This document shows, one piece after another, positions 43,627 through 51,863 of a stretch of DNA of 64,000 bases. Source of the stretch: Oscillospiraceae bacterium (GTDB taxonomy: Bacteria; Bacillota; Clostridia; Oscillospirales; Oscillospiraceae); assembly GCA_910575265.1 (NCBI GenBank), contig CAJTEA010000003.1:186001-250000 (forward strand). Reading direction: 5' to 3'. Both the position numbers and the translations under genes were made by a program. Each line of letters opens with the position of its first letter. Within the stretch, counting starts at the first letter, position 1. The notes beneath the pieces were generated by a model that was not told where the DNA came from, did no database searches, and saw only the letters and a program-made list of their open reading frames with translations.

Positions 43627-44651
43627 AGTGTTTGAATATCGGCAATCAGCGCGTCCACGTCTCCGTTGGTGGTGGACCAGGAGGTGCAGAACCGAACGGC
43701 GGTGTGGGCCTGGTCCACCTTCTCCCAGACCTCAAAGGAGTATTTATGCTCCAGAACGCATTTGGCCCCGTTGGTCAGCACAGGGAACTGCTGATTGGTG
43801 GGGGAGTTTACAAAGAGAGGACATCCCTTGGCAAGGAAGGCCTCCCGCAGGCGCAGGGCCTGGGCCACCTCCTGCCTGCCGATCTCCAGGAACAGCCCGT
43901 CCTTCAGAAAGGCCTCAAACTGGACCCCCAGCAGCCGGCCCTTGGCCAGCATGCCGCCGTGCTGCTTGATGAGGTAGCGGAAGTCATGGTTCAGGTTGGG
44001 GTTGGGGATGACCACCGCCTCCCCAAAGAGCAGCCCCGCCTTGGTGCCGCCCAGGTAGAACACGTCGCACAGCCGGGCCAGGTCGGGGAGGGTGATGTCA
44101 GACGCCGCCAGACCGGCCACCAGCCGGGCCCCGTCCACAAACAGGGGCAGCCGCCACCGTTTGCAGGTCTCATGGATAGCTTCCAGCTCCGCCAGGGTGT
44201 ACACCGTCCCCAGCTCGGTGGGGTGGGAGAGGTACACCATTCCCGGCTGGACCATGTGCTCCCAGGCCGGGTTGGTGTGGTGAGCCTTGCGGTAGTCGTG
44301 AATCTGTTGGGCGGTAATTTTGCCCTCCGAGGCGGGCAGGCCCAGCACCTTGTGGCCGGCGGCCTCAATGGCCCCGGTTTCATGGGTGTTGATATGGCCC
44401 GTCTCGGCGCACAGCGCCCCCTGGTGGGGGCGCAGCGCGGCGGAGATGATGGTGGCGTTGGCCTGAGTGCCGCCTACCAGGAAGTGAACCCCGGCCTCGG
44501 GGGCCTGACACAGCTCCCGAAGCATGGCCCGCGCCCGCTCACAGTGGAGGTCCACCCCGTAGCCGGGACAGGCTTCATCGTTGGTGTTCACCAGGGCTTC
44601 CAGAATTTTTGGGTGAGCCCCGGTGGTGTAATCACATTCAAACCGGATCAT
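43623..44651 (-). CDS. ltaE: Low-specificity L-threonine aldolase
   Basis: The 342-residue PLP enzyme starts MIRFECDYTTGAHPKIL and has the PLP lysine in FYLGGTKAGLLFGEAV. DGARLVAG and HINTHETGAIE are typical of the beta-eliminating lyase family. It cleaves threonine or allo-threonine to glycine and acetaldehyde. AAGGAGG precedes the ATG at 44651. It follows pheT by 11 nt, so it is cotranscribed with the synthetase genes. Confidence 0.9.
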   Translation of the reverse strand: MIRFECDYTTGAHPKILEALVNTNDEACPGYGVDLHCERARAMLRELCQAPEAGVHFLVGGTQANATIISAALRPHQGALCAETGHINTHETGAIEAAGHKVLGLPASEGKITAQQIHDYRKAHHTNPAWEHMVQPGMVYLSHPTELGTVYTLAELEAIHETCKRWRLPLFVDGARLVAGLAASDITLPDLARLCDVFYLGGTKAGLLFGEAVVIPNPNLNHDFRYLIKQHGGMLAKGRLLGVQFEAFLKDGLFLEIGRQEVAQALRLREAFLAKGCPLFVNSPTNQQFPVLTNGAKCVLEHKYSFEVWEKVDQAHTAVRFCTSWSTTNGDVDALIADIQTL

Positions 44652-44662
44652 ATTCGGCCTCC

Positions 44663-47380
44663 TTACCGCAGCTTGGCTCCGCACTCGGCTTCCAGCGACT
44701 CCAGGATGGACTTCACGTCCTCGTCCGCCTCCTCGGAGGTGAGGGAGCGGTCGTCCGCCCGGAGGACCAGGTTGAAGGCGACGGACTTTTTGCCTTCATC
44801 AATCCCCTTGCCCCGGTAGATGTCGAAGAGGGCGACCTCCTTGAGAAGACCCCTGGCCCCCTTGCGGATGGCCTTCTCCAGCGCCCCCACGGTAATTGCC
44901 TCGTCACAGACCACGGCGATGTCCCGGGTGACGGAGGGGAACCTGGGCAGGGGGACGTACTCCGGGTCGGCGCCCATGGCGTGATGGTACAGGGAATCGA
45001 AACTCAACTCGGCGCAGTACAGCTCCCCGTCCACACCGAAGCTTTTCGCCACGTTGGGGTGAATCTGGCCCATTACGCCCACCTGATTGGCGCCGCACCA
45101 AATTGTGGCAAAGCGGCCGGGATGGTAAGAGACGTCGGAGGGGGCCCCCAGGGAGCCCTCGAAGTGGATATCCTCGGCCCGGATATCCTTCAAAATGGCC
45201 TCTGCAGTTCCCTTCAGGTCGTAGAAGTCGAAGCCCTCGCCGTAGGCTCCCAGGGTGAGCACCTTGGCCTCGCCGGCCAGACCGTCCTCCCCGCCGGGGA
45301 GGTAGACCCGGCCCACCTCGTACAGGCGGACGTCCTTGTTGCGGTAGTTGTAATTCCGGGCGAGGATATCCAGCATGGAGGGCAGGGTGGTGGTACGCAT
45401 GATGGAGGTGTCCTCCCCCAGGGGGTTGAGGATTTTGAAGGACTTTCTATGGAAGTCGTTCTCCGGCCAGCCAATTTTGTCGTACCAGGTGGGGGAGATG
45501 AAGGAGTAGGTGATGATCTCGTCGTACCCGCAGGACCGGCAGGCCGAGCCCAGCTTCTGCTCCAGCTTCTGCTCGGGGGAGTAGCCCCCCAGGGTGGTCT
45601 GGCCCTTCATCAGGGTGGTGGGGATGTTGTTGTAGCCGTAGAACCGGGCCACCTCCTCGGCCAGGTCGGCCATCTCCTTCACATCCCCCCGCCAGGAGGG
45701 CACCTTCACCATGCCCCGCTCCTTCGTGGTCTCAAAGCCCAGCTTCTGAAGGATGGTGTACATCACATTTTCCGACACATCGGTGCCCAGCAGGGCGTTG
45801 ATCTTGTGGGGCTCCACCTTTAGAAGAGTGGGCTGGGGGACGTAGTTCAGGATATCGATCACCCCGTCCAGCACCTGGCCGGCTCCCAGCAGCTCCACCA
45901 GCTCACAGGCCCGGTCCACGGCGGGTAGGGTGTTGAGGATATCCAGCCCCTTCTCAAACTTGGCGGAGGCTTCGGTGCGCATCCCCAGGGCCAGGGCGGT
46001 CTTGCGGATGGTGGTGCCGTCGAAGTTGGCGGACTCAAAGACCACGTCCACCGTATCGGCCGCGATCTCAGAGTTCAGCCCGCCCATGATGCCGGCCAGA
46101 CCCACCGCCCTGGTGTCGTCAGCGATAACCAGCATGCTGGAGTTGAGCTTGCGGACGTTTCCGTCCAGGGTGGTCAGCTCCTCGCCGTCTTTGGCCCGGC
46201 GGACGATGATCTTGCCGCCCTTCACATAGCGGTAGTCAAAGGCGTGCATGGGCTGGCCGTACTCCAGCATGACGTAGTTGGTGATATCCACAATGTTGTT
46301 GATGGGCCGTACGCCCATGGAGCGCAGCCGCTCCCGCATCCACTTGGGGGAGGGGCCTATTTTCACATTGCGCGCCATCCGGGCGGTGTACCGGGGGCAC
46401 AGCTCCGGGTCGGGGGTCTCCACGTCCAGCAGCTCGGGGAGTACGCCCTCGCCGCCCCCCCTCACCTCCGGCTGGTGGAAGCGGCAGGGCTTGTTGAAGG
46501 TGGCCGCCGCCTCCCGGGCCAGACCGATGACGGACAGGCAGTCGGGGCGGTTGGGGGTGATCTCAAACTCCACCACATGGTCGTCCAGGCCGGTGACGGC
46601 CTTGATGTCGTCCCCCGGCTTGCAGTCCTCCTGGAGGACGAAAATGCCATCGGGGATGCAGTGGGGGAACTCCTTCTGCTCTGCGTGGAGGTCGGCCAGG
46701 GTGCAGATGGTGCGGGTCTTGATGTTGAAGGCCACCAGGTCCATGGAGTGGATGTTCTGGCAGTCCGTTTCCACGGTGGTGCCCACAGGGCTTCCGTCCT
46801 CCACCCACATCAGACCGCAGGACCAGCGGCCCCTTCCGGCGGAGGCGACGGCCCCCACCCCGGCGCAGACCACCGGGCCGAAAATCTTGTGCCCCGGCTG
46901 GATGTCAGCGGGGATGGAGGGCTTGTCCGGGTCGATGGGGTGGTAGTCGTTGAGGAGGGCGGCGGCGGTAATCACGCCGTAGGGGAAGTCCCGCTCGTCC
47001 AGGCCCAGCTCGGACAGGGAGCACAGCATCCCGTTGGACAGCACCCCCCGCAGCTTGCCCTTGGTGATTTTCTTCCCGCCGGGCAGAGTGGAATTGTGCA
47101 GGGCCACGGGGACCAAATCCCCCTCGTGGATGTTCCAGGCCCCGGTGACGACCTGGACGGGCTCCTCCTTGCCCACGTCTAACTGGCAGACCCACATGTG
47201 GTCGCTGTTCTCGTGGCGCTCCATCTTCTCAATGCGGCCCACCACCACGTTGGAAATCTCCCCGCCCATGTCGTGGGTCAGCTCCACCTTGGAGCCGGAC
47301 AGGGTCATGGCCTCGGCGAACTCCCGGTCGCCGGCGTCAATCTCAACAAACTCGTTGAGCCATTTTCTGGATAAATTCAT
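44663..47380 (-). CDS. pheT: Phenylalanyl-tRNA synthetase beta subunit, enlarged
   Basis: The 905-residue protein has an N-terminal EMAP/tRNA-binding domain (about 40-160), B3/B4 editing and B5 domains, and a C-terminal anticodon-binding ferredoxin-like domain. It is about 100 residues longer than most PheT. The extra segment lies at about 138-240, and the flanks resemble each other (MLCSLSELGLDERDFPYGV at 119 and TICTLADLHAEQKEFPHCI at 224), which suggests an internal duplication. It follows pheS by 18 nt. Confidence 0.95.
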   Translation of the reverse strand: MNLSRKWLNEFVEIDAGDREFAEAMTLSGSKVELTHDMGGEISNVVVGRIEKMERHENSDHMWVCQLDVGKEEPVQVVTGAWNIHEGDLVPVALHNSTLPGGKKITKGKLRGVLSNGMLCSLSELGLDERDFPYGVITAAALLNDYHPIDPDKPSIPADIQPGHKIFGPVVCAGVGAVASAGRGRWSCGLMWVEDGSPVGTTVETDCQNIHSMDLVAFNIKTRTICTLADLHAEQKEFPHCIPDGIFVLQEDCKPGDDIKAVTGLDDHVVEFEITPNRPDCLSVIGLAREAAATFNKPCRFHQPEVRGGGEGVLPELLDVETPDPELCPRYTARMARNVKIGPSPKWMRERLRSMGVRPINNIVDITNYVMLEYGQPMHAFDYRYVKGGKIIVRRAKDGEELTTLDGNVRKLNSSMLVIADDTRAVGLAGIMGGLNSEIAADTVDVVFESANFDGTTIRKTALALGMRTEASAKFEKGLDILNTLPAVDRACELVELLGAGQVLDGVIDILNYVPQPTLLKVEPHKINALLGTDVSENVMYTILQKLGFETTKERGMVKVPSWRGDVKEMADLAEEVARFYGYNNIPTTLMKGQTTLGGYSPEQKLEQKLGSACRSCGYDEIITYSFISPTWYDKIGWPENDFHRKSFKILNPLGEDTSIMRTTTLPSMLDILARNYNYRNKDVRLYEVGRVYLPGGEDGLAGEAKVLTLGAYGEGFDFYDLKGTAEAILKDIRAEDIHFEGSLGAPSDVSYHPGRFATIWCGANQVGVMGQIHPNVAKSFGVDGELYCAELSFDSLYHHAMGADPEYVPLPRFPSVTRDIAVVCDEAITVGALEKAIRKGARGLLKEVALFDIYRGKGIDEGKKSVAFNLVLRADDRSLTSEEADEDVKSILESLEAECGAKLR

Positions 47381-47398
47381 AGTGTCTGTACCCCTTTC

Positions 47399-48424
47399 TT
47401 AAAACTGCTCCAGGAACCGCGCGTCGTTTTCGAAAATCAGCCGCAGGTCGGCGATTTTGAAGCGGCGCATGGCGGTGCGCTCCAGGCCCATGCCGAAGGC
47501 CCAGCCGGACCACTCCTCCGGGTCGATGTGGGCCATACGCAGCACGTTGGGGTGGATCATCCCCGCGCCCAGCAGCTCAATCCAGCCCTCGCCCTTGCAG
47601 GTGGGGCAGCCCGCGCCGCCGCACTTGTGGCACTGGACATCCATCTCGCAGCTCGGCTCGGTAAAGGGGAAGTGGTGGGGGCGGAACCGGGTGACGGTGC
47701 CCTTGCCGAACAGCTCCTCGGCCAGGAGGTTCAGGGTTCCTTTCAGGTCGGCCATGGTGACATTCTTGTCGATGACCATCCCCTCCACCTGGTGGAACAT
47801 GGGGGAGTGGGTGGCGTCAATCTCGTCCTTGCGGTAGACCCGGCCGGGGGCGATGATGCGGATGGGCAGAGGCATGGTGTCCATGGCCCGCACCTGCATG
47901 GGGGAGGTCTGGGACCGGAGCATCACCCGGGCGTCCTGGTCAAAATAGAAGGAATCCGACCAGTCCCGGGAGGGGTGGCCCTCCTCGGCGTTGAGGCGGT
48001 CAAAATTCAGCTCGGCCAGCTCGATTTCCGGGCCGTCCAGCACGGTGAAGCCCATGCCCACAAAGATGTCCTTAATCTCGTCCAGGGCGCGGTACATGGG
48101 GTGCTTGTGTCCCCGCCTCACCGTCTTGCCGGGGACGGTGACATCCAGAGCCTCGGCCTTCAGGCGGGCCTCCAGAGCGGCGGCCTCCAGCTTTTGGGCG
48201 GCGGCCTCGATGGCGTTCTCCAAGGCGGTCCGGACGTCGTTGGCCAGAGCGCCCATGGCGGGACGCTCCTCGGCGGACAGCCGGCCCATCTGCTTGAGCA
48301 CGGCGGTGAGCTGACCCTTTTTGCCCAGATATTTTACCCGCAGCTCGTCCAGGGCGGCGGGGGCGTCCACCGCCTCAAAGGCGGCCAGGGCCTCGCGTTT
48401 GATGTTTGCTAACTGTTCTTTCAT
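47399..48424 (-). CDS. pheS: Phenylalanyl-tRNA synthetase alpha subunit
   Basis: The 341-residue class II synthetase subunit has an N-terminal coiled coil, motif 2 (RVYRKDEIDATHSPMFHQVEG) and motif 3 (GMGLERTAMRRF). It holds the catalytic site for Phe-tRNA formation with PheT. AAGGAG precedes the ATG. Only 52 nt separate it from the deacetylase stop upstream, with no terminator or promoter visible there. Confidence 0.97.
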   Translation of the reverse strand: MKEQLANIKREALAAFEAVDAPAALDELRVKYLGKKGQLTAVLKQMGRLSAEERPAMGALANDVRTALENAIEAAAQKLEAAALEARLKAEALDVTVPGKTVRRGHKHPMYRALDEIKDIFVGMGFTVLDGPEIELAELNFDRLNAEEGHPSRDWSDSFYFDQDARVMLRSQTSPMQVRAMDTMPLPIRIIAPGRVYRKDEIDATHSPMFHQVEGMVIDKNVTMADLKGTLNLLAEELFGKGTVTRFRPHHFPFTEPSCEMDVQCHKCGGAGCPTCKGEGWIELLGAGMIHPNVLRMAHIDPEEWSGWAFGMGLERTAMRRFKIADLRLIFENDARFLEQF

Positions 48425-48476
48425 TGGTAAAACTCCTTATTCTGATACTTTTGAGGTGCCTGGAACATCGTCCGCC

Positions 48477-49457
48477 TTACCCGGGCAGAAAACTGCCTGG
48501 CGAGTTTGAAGCGGAGATATTGTAGCGGTTCATATTGTACAGCCCCTTGGAAATATCGGTCTTTCCGGTTTTGGAGGTGACGGTGGCATCAAAGTGCTCC
48601 CGGATGAAGTCCGTGGCCCAGTCGTCCGTCTTTCCCAGAGGGTAGGCAAACAGGTGTACTTTTGTTCCAATGTTCTCCTCGATCAAGTCAATGCCGGCCC
48701 GCAAATCAGGAAACACCCGGGCCTCATATTCCGCCTGGGTCTCGCCGGGCGCCCTTGAGATGCCGCCGTACTCGCTGTTATGCAGGATATTCGTATGGGA
48801 CCCGAACTCGACCAGCCCGGACTGGTCCATCTCCCGGCACTGGTCCCAGCTGAGAAAGCCCGATTTTCCATCGACAATATGGCCGGCGATCAGGTTGATG
48901 ACCGCCTTGGCGTTATACTCCTGAAGGATGGGGAAGGCCAGCTCGTAATTGCTGGCATACCCGTCGTCAAAGGTGAGCATTACCGCCCGCTCCGGCAGCG
49001 GCTCCCCCGCCGCCAGCTCGCGGGGCAGGACGGTGGTATAGCCGTGGTCGGCCAGCCATCGCAGATCCTCCCGAAGCCGGGTTTCCGTAAGGACCCAGTC
49101 GGTAGGCGGCACTCCCTCGCGGATAAAGTGGTGATACATCAGCACATACAGGGTGCTGTTCCGGCTTGGTTCCGGCTCAGGTTCTGGCTCCGTGTCAGGC
49201 TCCGGCGTGACACTGGAGGGACTGTCCTGAACGGCGGAACGGTCCGGGGCGTCTTCGGACGCCGAGGGCTGGACCATGGATTGCGCCTGATTTGGATCGA
49301 AAGTTATGCTGACGGCTGGAAAAAGTACGGACTCGTCCGTACTTTTTCCGACGCTGGACGCGTCGGAAAAATCCGTTTCAGCACTATGACAGGCGGCCAG
49401 CAGAATCAGGCATAACAGAACGGCCAGCGGTTTTATCGATGGAATACGCAGCTTCAT
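48477..49457 (-). CDS. Polysaccharide deacetylase (NodB-type) lipoprotein
   Basis: The 326-residue protein has a signal peptide with lipobox LLAAC, then a long acidic/proline linker (EPDTEPEPEPEPS near 85-97). The NodB-type domain (about 100-310) has LTFDDGYASNYE with the catalytic Asp pair and FGSHTNILHN with the metal histidines. It probably deacetylates peptidoglycan or another surface glycan outside the cell. It lies between a phenylalanine-type T-box and pheS on the same strand, so its transcription should depend on uncharged tRNA-Phe. Confidence 0.88.
   Translation of the reverse strand: MKLRIPSIKPLAVLLCLILLAACHSAETDFSDASSVGKSTDESVLFPAVSITFDPNQAQSMVQPSASEDAPDRSAVQDSPSSVTPEPDTEPEPEPEPSRNSTLYVLMYHHFIREGVPPTDWVLTETRLREDLRWLADHGYTTVLPRELAAGEPLPERAVMLTFDDGYASNYELAFPILQEYNAKAVINLIAGHIVDGKSGFLSWDQCREMDQSGLVEFGSHTNILHNSEYGGISRAPGETQAEYEARVFPDLRAGIDLIEENIGTKVHLFAYPLGKTDDWATDFIREHFDATVTSKTGKTDISKGLYNMNRYNISASNSPGSFLPG
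49321..49348 (-). terminator. Intragenic terminator-like hairpin in the deacetylase gene
   Basis: AAAAAGTACGGAC and GTCCGTACTTTTT form a 13-bp perfect inverted repeat with a 2-nt spacer. On the coding strand it ends in a run of six T residues. It lies about 110 nt into the reading frame. If translation stalls it could terminate transcription before pheST; this is inference from structure alone. Confidence 0.4.
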
Positions 49458-49492
49458 GGAAATCCTTCCTCTCTCTGTTTTTTATACAAAAT

Positions 49493-49715
49493 AAAAAAAC
49501 CTCCGTCCCTAAACCATCAGGGACGAAAGGTAAACCCTCCGCGGTACCACCCACATTCGCGCCCGCGGCGCGCGCTTGGCCTCCGGTAACGGCGGAGAAC
49601 CCGTCCCCCTCTCAGGGGCCGCTCCCGGGCGAACCAGACGGGCTGTCCCTCCAGGGCGGCTTTCAGCCGACGGCCGCCCCTCTCTGATGAGTGTTTCCCG
49701 TCATTTTCCCGTTCC
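49493..49715 (-). promoter_or_regulatory. T-box leader, probably tRNA-Phe-specific
   Basis: On the minus strand the T-box core GGGTGGTACCGCG lies at complement 49540-49552. It is followed by a terminator with stem CGTCCCT/AGGGACG (49504-49510 and 49519-49525) and a T-tract. A GAGAG element and paired GGGCGGC/GCCGCCC are compatible with Stem I. The segment GGTTCGCCCGGGAGC places TTC (complement 49631-49633) at the expected specifier position, which is a Phe codon. Downstream are the deacetylase, pheS and pheT. The T-box itself is certain; the specifier reading is an inference supported by pheST. Confidence 0.88.
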
Positions 49716-49735
49716 TCACATTTTAACTAAAGGTA

Positions 49736-49764
49736 TTTATATCACAGATTTCCTTGCATTGCAA
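49736..49764 (-). promoter_or_regulatory. Promoter of the T-box-deacetylase-pheST unit
   Basis: On the minus strand TTGCAA, a 17-nt spacer and TATAAA. Its -35 box overlaps that of the divergent promoter. Confidence 0.7.
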
Positions 49765-49782
49765 GAGGTATTGTGATAGAAT
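49754..49782 (+). promoter_or_regulatory. Promoter of the SLH-domain gene
   Basis: TTGCAT, a 17-nt spacer and TAGAAT, about 43 nt before the ATG. Positions 49754-49764 contain both -35 boxes back to back. Confidence 0.65.
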
Positions 49783-49825
49783 TATGAAACTAAAAAGCGG
49801 ATTCTTTTACATGGAGGGAACACAA

Positions 49826-50869
49826 ATGAAAAAAATTCTGTCCTTCGCGCTTGCGGCGGCGCTGACCGTCGCCCTGTCCGCGCCGGCCCTGGCATGGGAG
49901 AGCCATTTTGGGGACGTCCCCTCAAACCACTGGGCGGCGGAGGCCATTAACCGGGCTAACGATGACGGGGCGATGGTGGGTACTGGTACCTTCCCGGAGA
50001 CTGGCCTGGCCCGGTTTGAGCCGGACGCCGACCTGACCAGCGCCCAGTTTGCCGTGATTGTGGCCGGGGAATTCTACCGGGATATCCCGGATGGAGTGGC
50101 TGGCCCCTGGTACGCTCCCTTCCGGCAGGCCATGGAGGACGCCGGCTGGGACGAGGGCGCGGGCATTCAGGATTGGGAGGCCCCCATGACCCGGTATCAG
50201 ATGGCAGTTGTGCTGTATAATATTGCGGAGGAACAGAGGGTTCCCCTTCCGGACCGGGAGGGCCTGGAGGCGGCCCGGGACAGGATTTCCGACTGGACCC
50301 AAATCCCGGAGGAATACCGGCAGGCCGTGGCGGTCAATTACGCCCTGGGTCTGCTGTCCGGAGCGGATGAGAGCGGCGCCTTCGCGGGGGACCAGTCCCT
50401 GACCCGGGCTCAGGCGGCGGTAGTCTACGGCAAGCTGAAGGACGCCCTCTTCGCCTCGGGCGGCCCCATGGAGCGGGTACTGTCGGAGCGGGAGCGGCAG
50501 CTGGCGGAGGCCGGCCTGACCTATGAATTTACCCGGTATCCCGGCAAAATGGGCACGGTTTATGTGGAGTACCAGTTCGGCACCTCCCACGGGACCGCTT
50601 GCGTCATGGGCTATGTGGATGCGGAGGGGCGGATCTTGGACATTGGCGACCTTCTCCCCCGCTATTTTATGTACGGCGCGAACTACCTTTCCCCCAGCGA
50701 GATTACCTTTAGCGAGGACGGGACCAGGCTCACCTTCATCACCCCCATCAAGGAGGGCAAGGGCGGATATGGAGAGCCGGAGGAGATCAAGGACTGGGGG
50801 GACACCCTGTGTACCGTGGACCTGACGGCGGGGACCATCGTGTCCATGGAGCCGGTGGGGGAGAAATAA
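49826..50869 (+). CDS. Secreted SLH-domain protein
   Basis: The 347-residue protein has a signal peptide (MKKILSFALAAALTVALSAPALA) and three S-layer homology repeats (about 25-90, 90-150, 155-215; landmarks FGDVPSNHWAAEAINRA, PMTRYQMAVVLYNIA, SLTRAQAAVVYGKL). SLH repeats bind pyruvylated cell wall polymer. The C-terminal region (about 225-347) is an uncharacterised beta-rich domain resembling WG/PQQ-like lipoprotein tails. The ATG at 49826 follows GGAGGG. Confidence 0.85.
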   Translation: MKKILSFALAAALTVALSAPALAWESHFGDVPSNHWAAEAINRANDDGAMVGTGTFPETGLARFEPDADLTSAQFAVIVAGEFYRDIPDGVAGPWYAPFRQAMEDAGWDEGAGIQDWEAPMTRYQMAVVLYNIAEEQRVPLPDREGLEAARDRISDWTQIPEEYRQAVAVNYALGLLSGADESGAFAGDQSLTRAQAAVVYGKLKDALFASGGPMERVLSERERQLAEAGLTYEFTRYPGKMGTVYVEYQFGTSHGTACVMGYVDAEGRILDIGDLLPRYFMYGANYLSPSEITFSEDGTRLTFITPIKEGKGGYGEPEEIKDWGDTLCTVDLTAGTIVSMEPVGEK

Positions 50870-50921
50870 CCGGGAAAAAAGCGCGGCGGAGATGGACAAG
50901 CCGCCAATATCGTGATAAAAT

Positions 50922-50957
50922 AGGGGCGCTCTGCACAGCCGGAGCGCCCCTGTCTTG
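50922..50957 (+). terminator. Terminator of the SLH-domain gene
   Basis: AGGGGCGCTC and GAGCGCCCCT form a 10-bp stem with a 10-nt loop, followed by GTCTTG. The T-tract is weak. Confidence 0.6.
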
Positions 50958-51028
50958 ATCCGGCGAAATTCGGGCATACTTCCCCAAGGGAAGCGAGAAA
51001 TTCCCAGCAAAACGGTGGGAAATAATAA

Positions 51029-51057
51029 TGGACAAAATTGGTACTGTATGGTAGAAT
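51029..51057 (+). promoter_or_regulatory. Promoter of the sufC-sufB-nnr-alr unit
   Basis: TGGACA, a 17-nt spacer and TAGAAT, about 63 nt before sufC. Confidence 0.7.
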
Positions 51058-51120
51058 AGGACAAACCAAAGGCTCCGGCGATCCATTGCCGGGGCGCGGA
51101 GATATAAGGGAGGGTTCCCC

Positions 51121-51849
51121 ATGCTGGAACTACAGCATATCAGCTATGATGTAGAGCAGGACGGCGACAGCAAAGGCATCCTGCATGACATCAATTTGAC
51201 CATAAGCGAGCGGTTCGTGGCCATCACGGGGCCCAACGGCGGCGGCAAGTCCACCCTGGCCAAGGTGATCGCTGGCATCCTCACCCCTACCCAGGGCCGT
51301 ATCCTCTTTGACGGGGAGGATATCACCAGGCTGTCCATCACCGACCGGGCCCGCAAGGGCATCAGCTTCGCCTTTCAGCAGCCGGTGCGGTTTAAGGGGC
51401 TGACGGTGAAGGACCTGATTACCCTGGCCAGCGGCAAGGACATCGGCGTGCCCGAGGCCTGTAATTACCTGTCCGAGGTGGGCCTGTGCGCCAAGGACTA
51501 TATCGACCGGGAGGTGGACGCCTCCCTGTCCGGCGGCGAGCTCAAGCGCATCGAGATCGCCACCATCATGGCCCGGGGCACCAGCCTGTCCGTCTTTGAC
51601 GAGCCGGAAGCCGGCATCGACCTGTGGTCCTTTACCAACCTGATCCAGGTCTTTGAGCAGCTGCACAAGAAGATTAACGGCTCCATTCTTATCATCTCCC
51701 ACCAGGAGCGGATTCTGAACATCGCCGACCGGATCATCGTCCTGGCTGACGGCCGGGTCATCAACGACGGTCCCCGGAAGGATGTCCTGCCCACTCTGCT
51801 GGGCGGCGCCCCCGGTGTGTGCGGGGCGCTGGCGGATAAGGTGCGGTAA
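51121..51849 (+). CDS. sufC: Fe-S cluster assembly ATPase SufC
   Basis: The 242-residue ABC ATPase has Walker A GPNGGGKSTLAKVIAG, signature LSGGELKRIEIA and Walker B SLSVFDEPEAGID. The EAGID variant after Walker B and the partner gene identify SufC rather than a transporter subunit. It drives conformational change of the SufB scaffold. Confidence 0.92.
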   Translation: MLELQHISYDVEQDGDSKGILHDINLTISERFVAITGPNGGGKSTLAKVIAGILTPTQGRILFDGEDITRLSITDRARKGISFAFQQPVRFKGLTVKDLITLASGKDIGVPEACNYLSEVGLCAKDYIDREVDASLSGGELKRIEIATIMARGTSLSVFDEPEAGIDLWSFTNLIQVFEQLHKKINGSILIISHQERILNIADRIIVLADGRVINDGPRKDVLPTLLGGAPGVCGALADKVR

Positions 51850-51863
51850 AGGAGGAGTTTATC

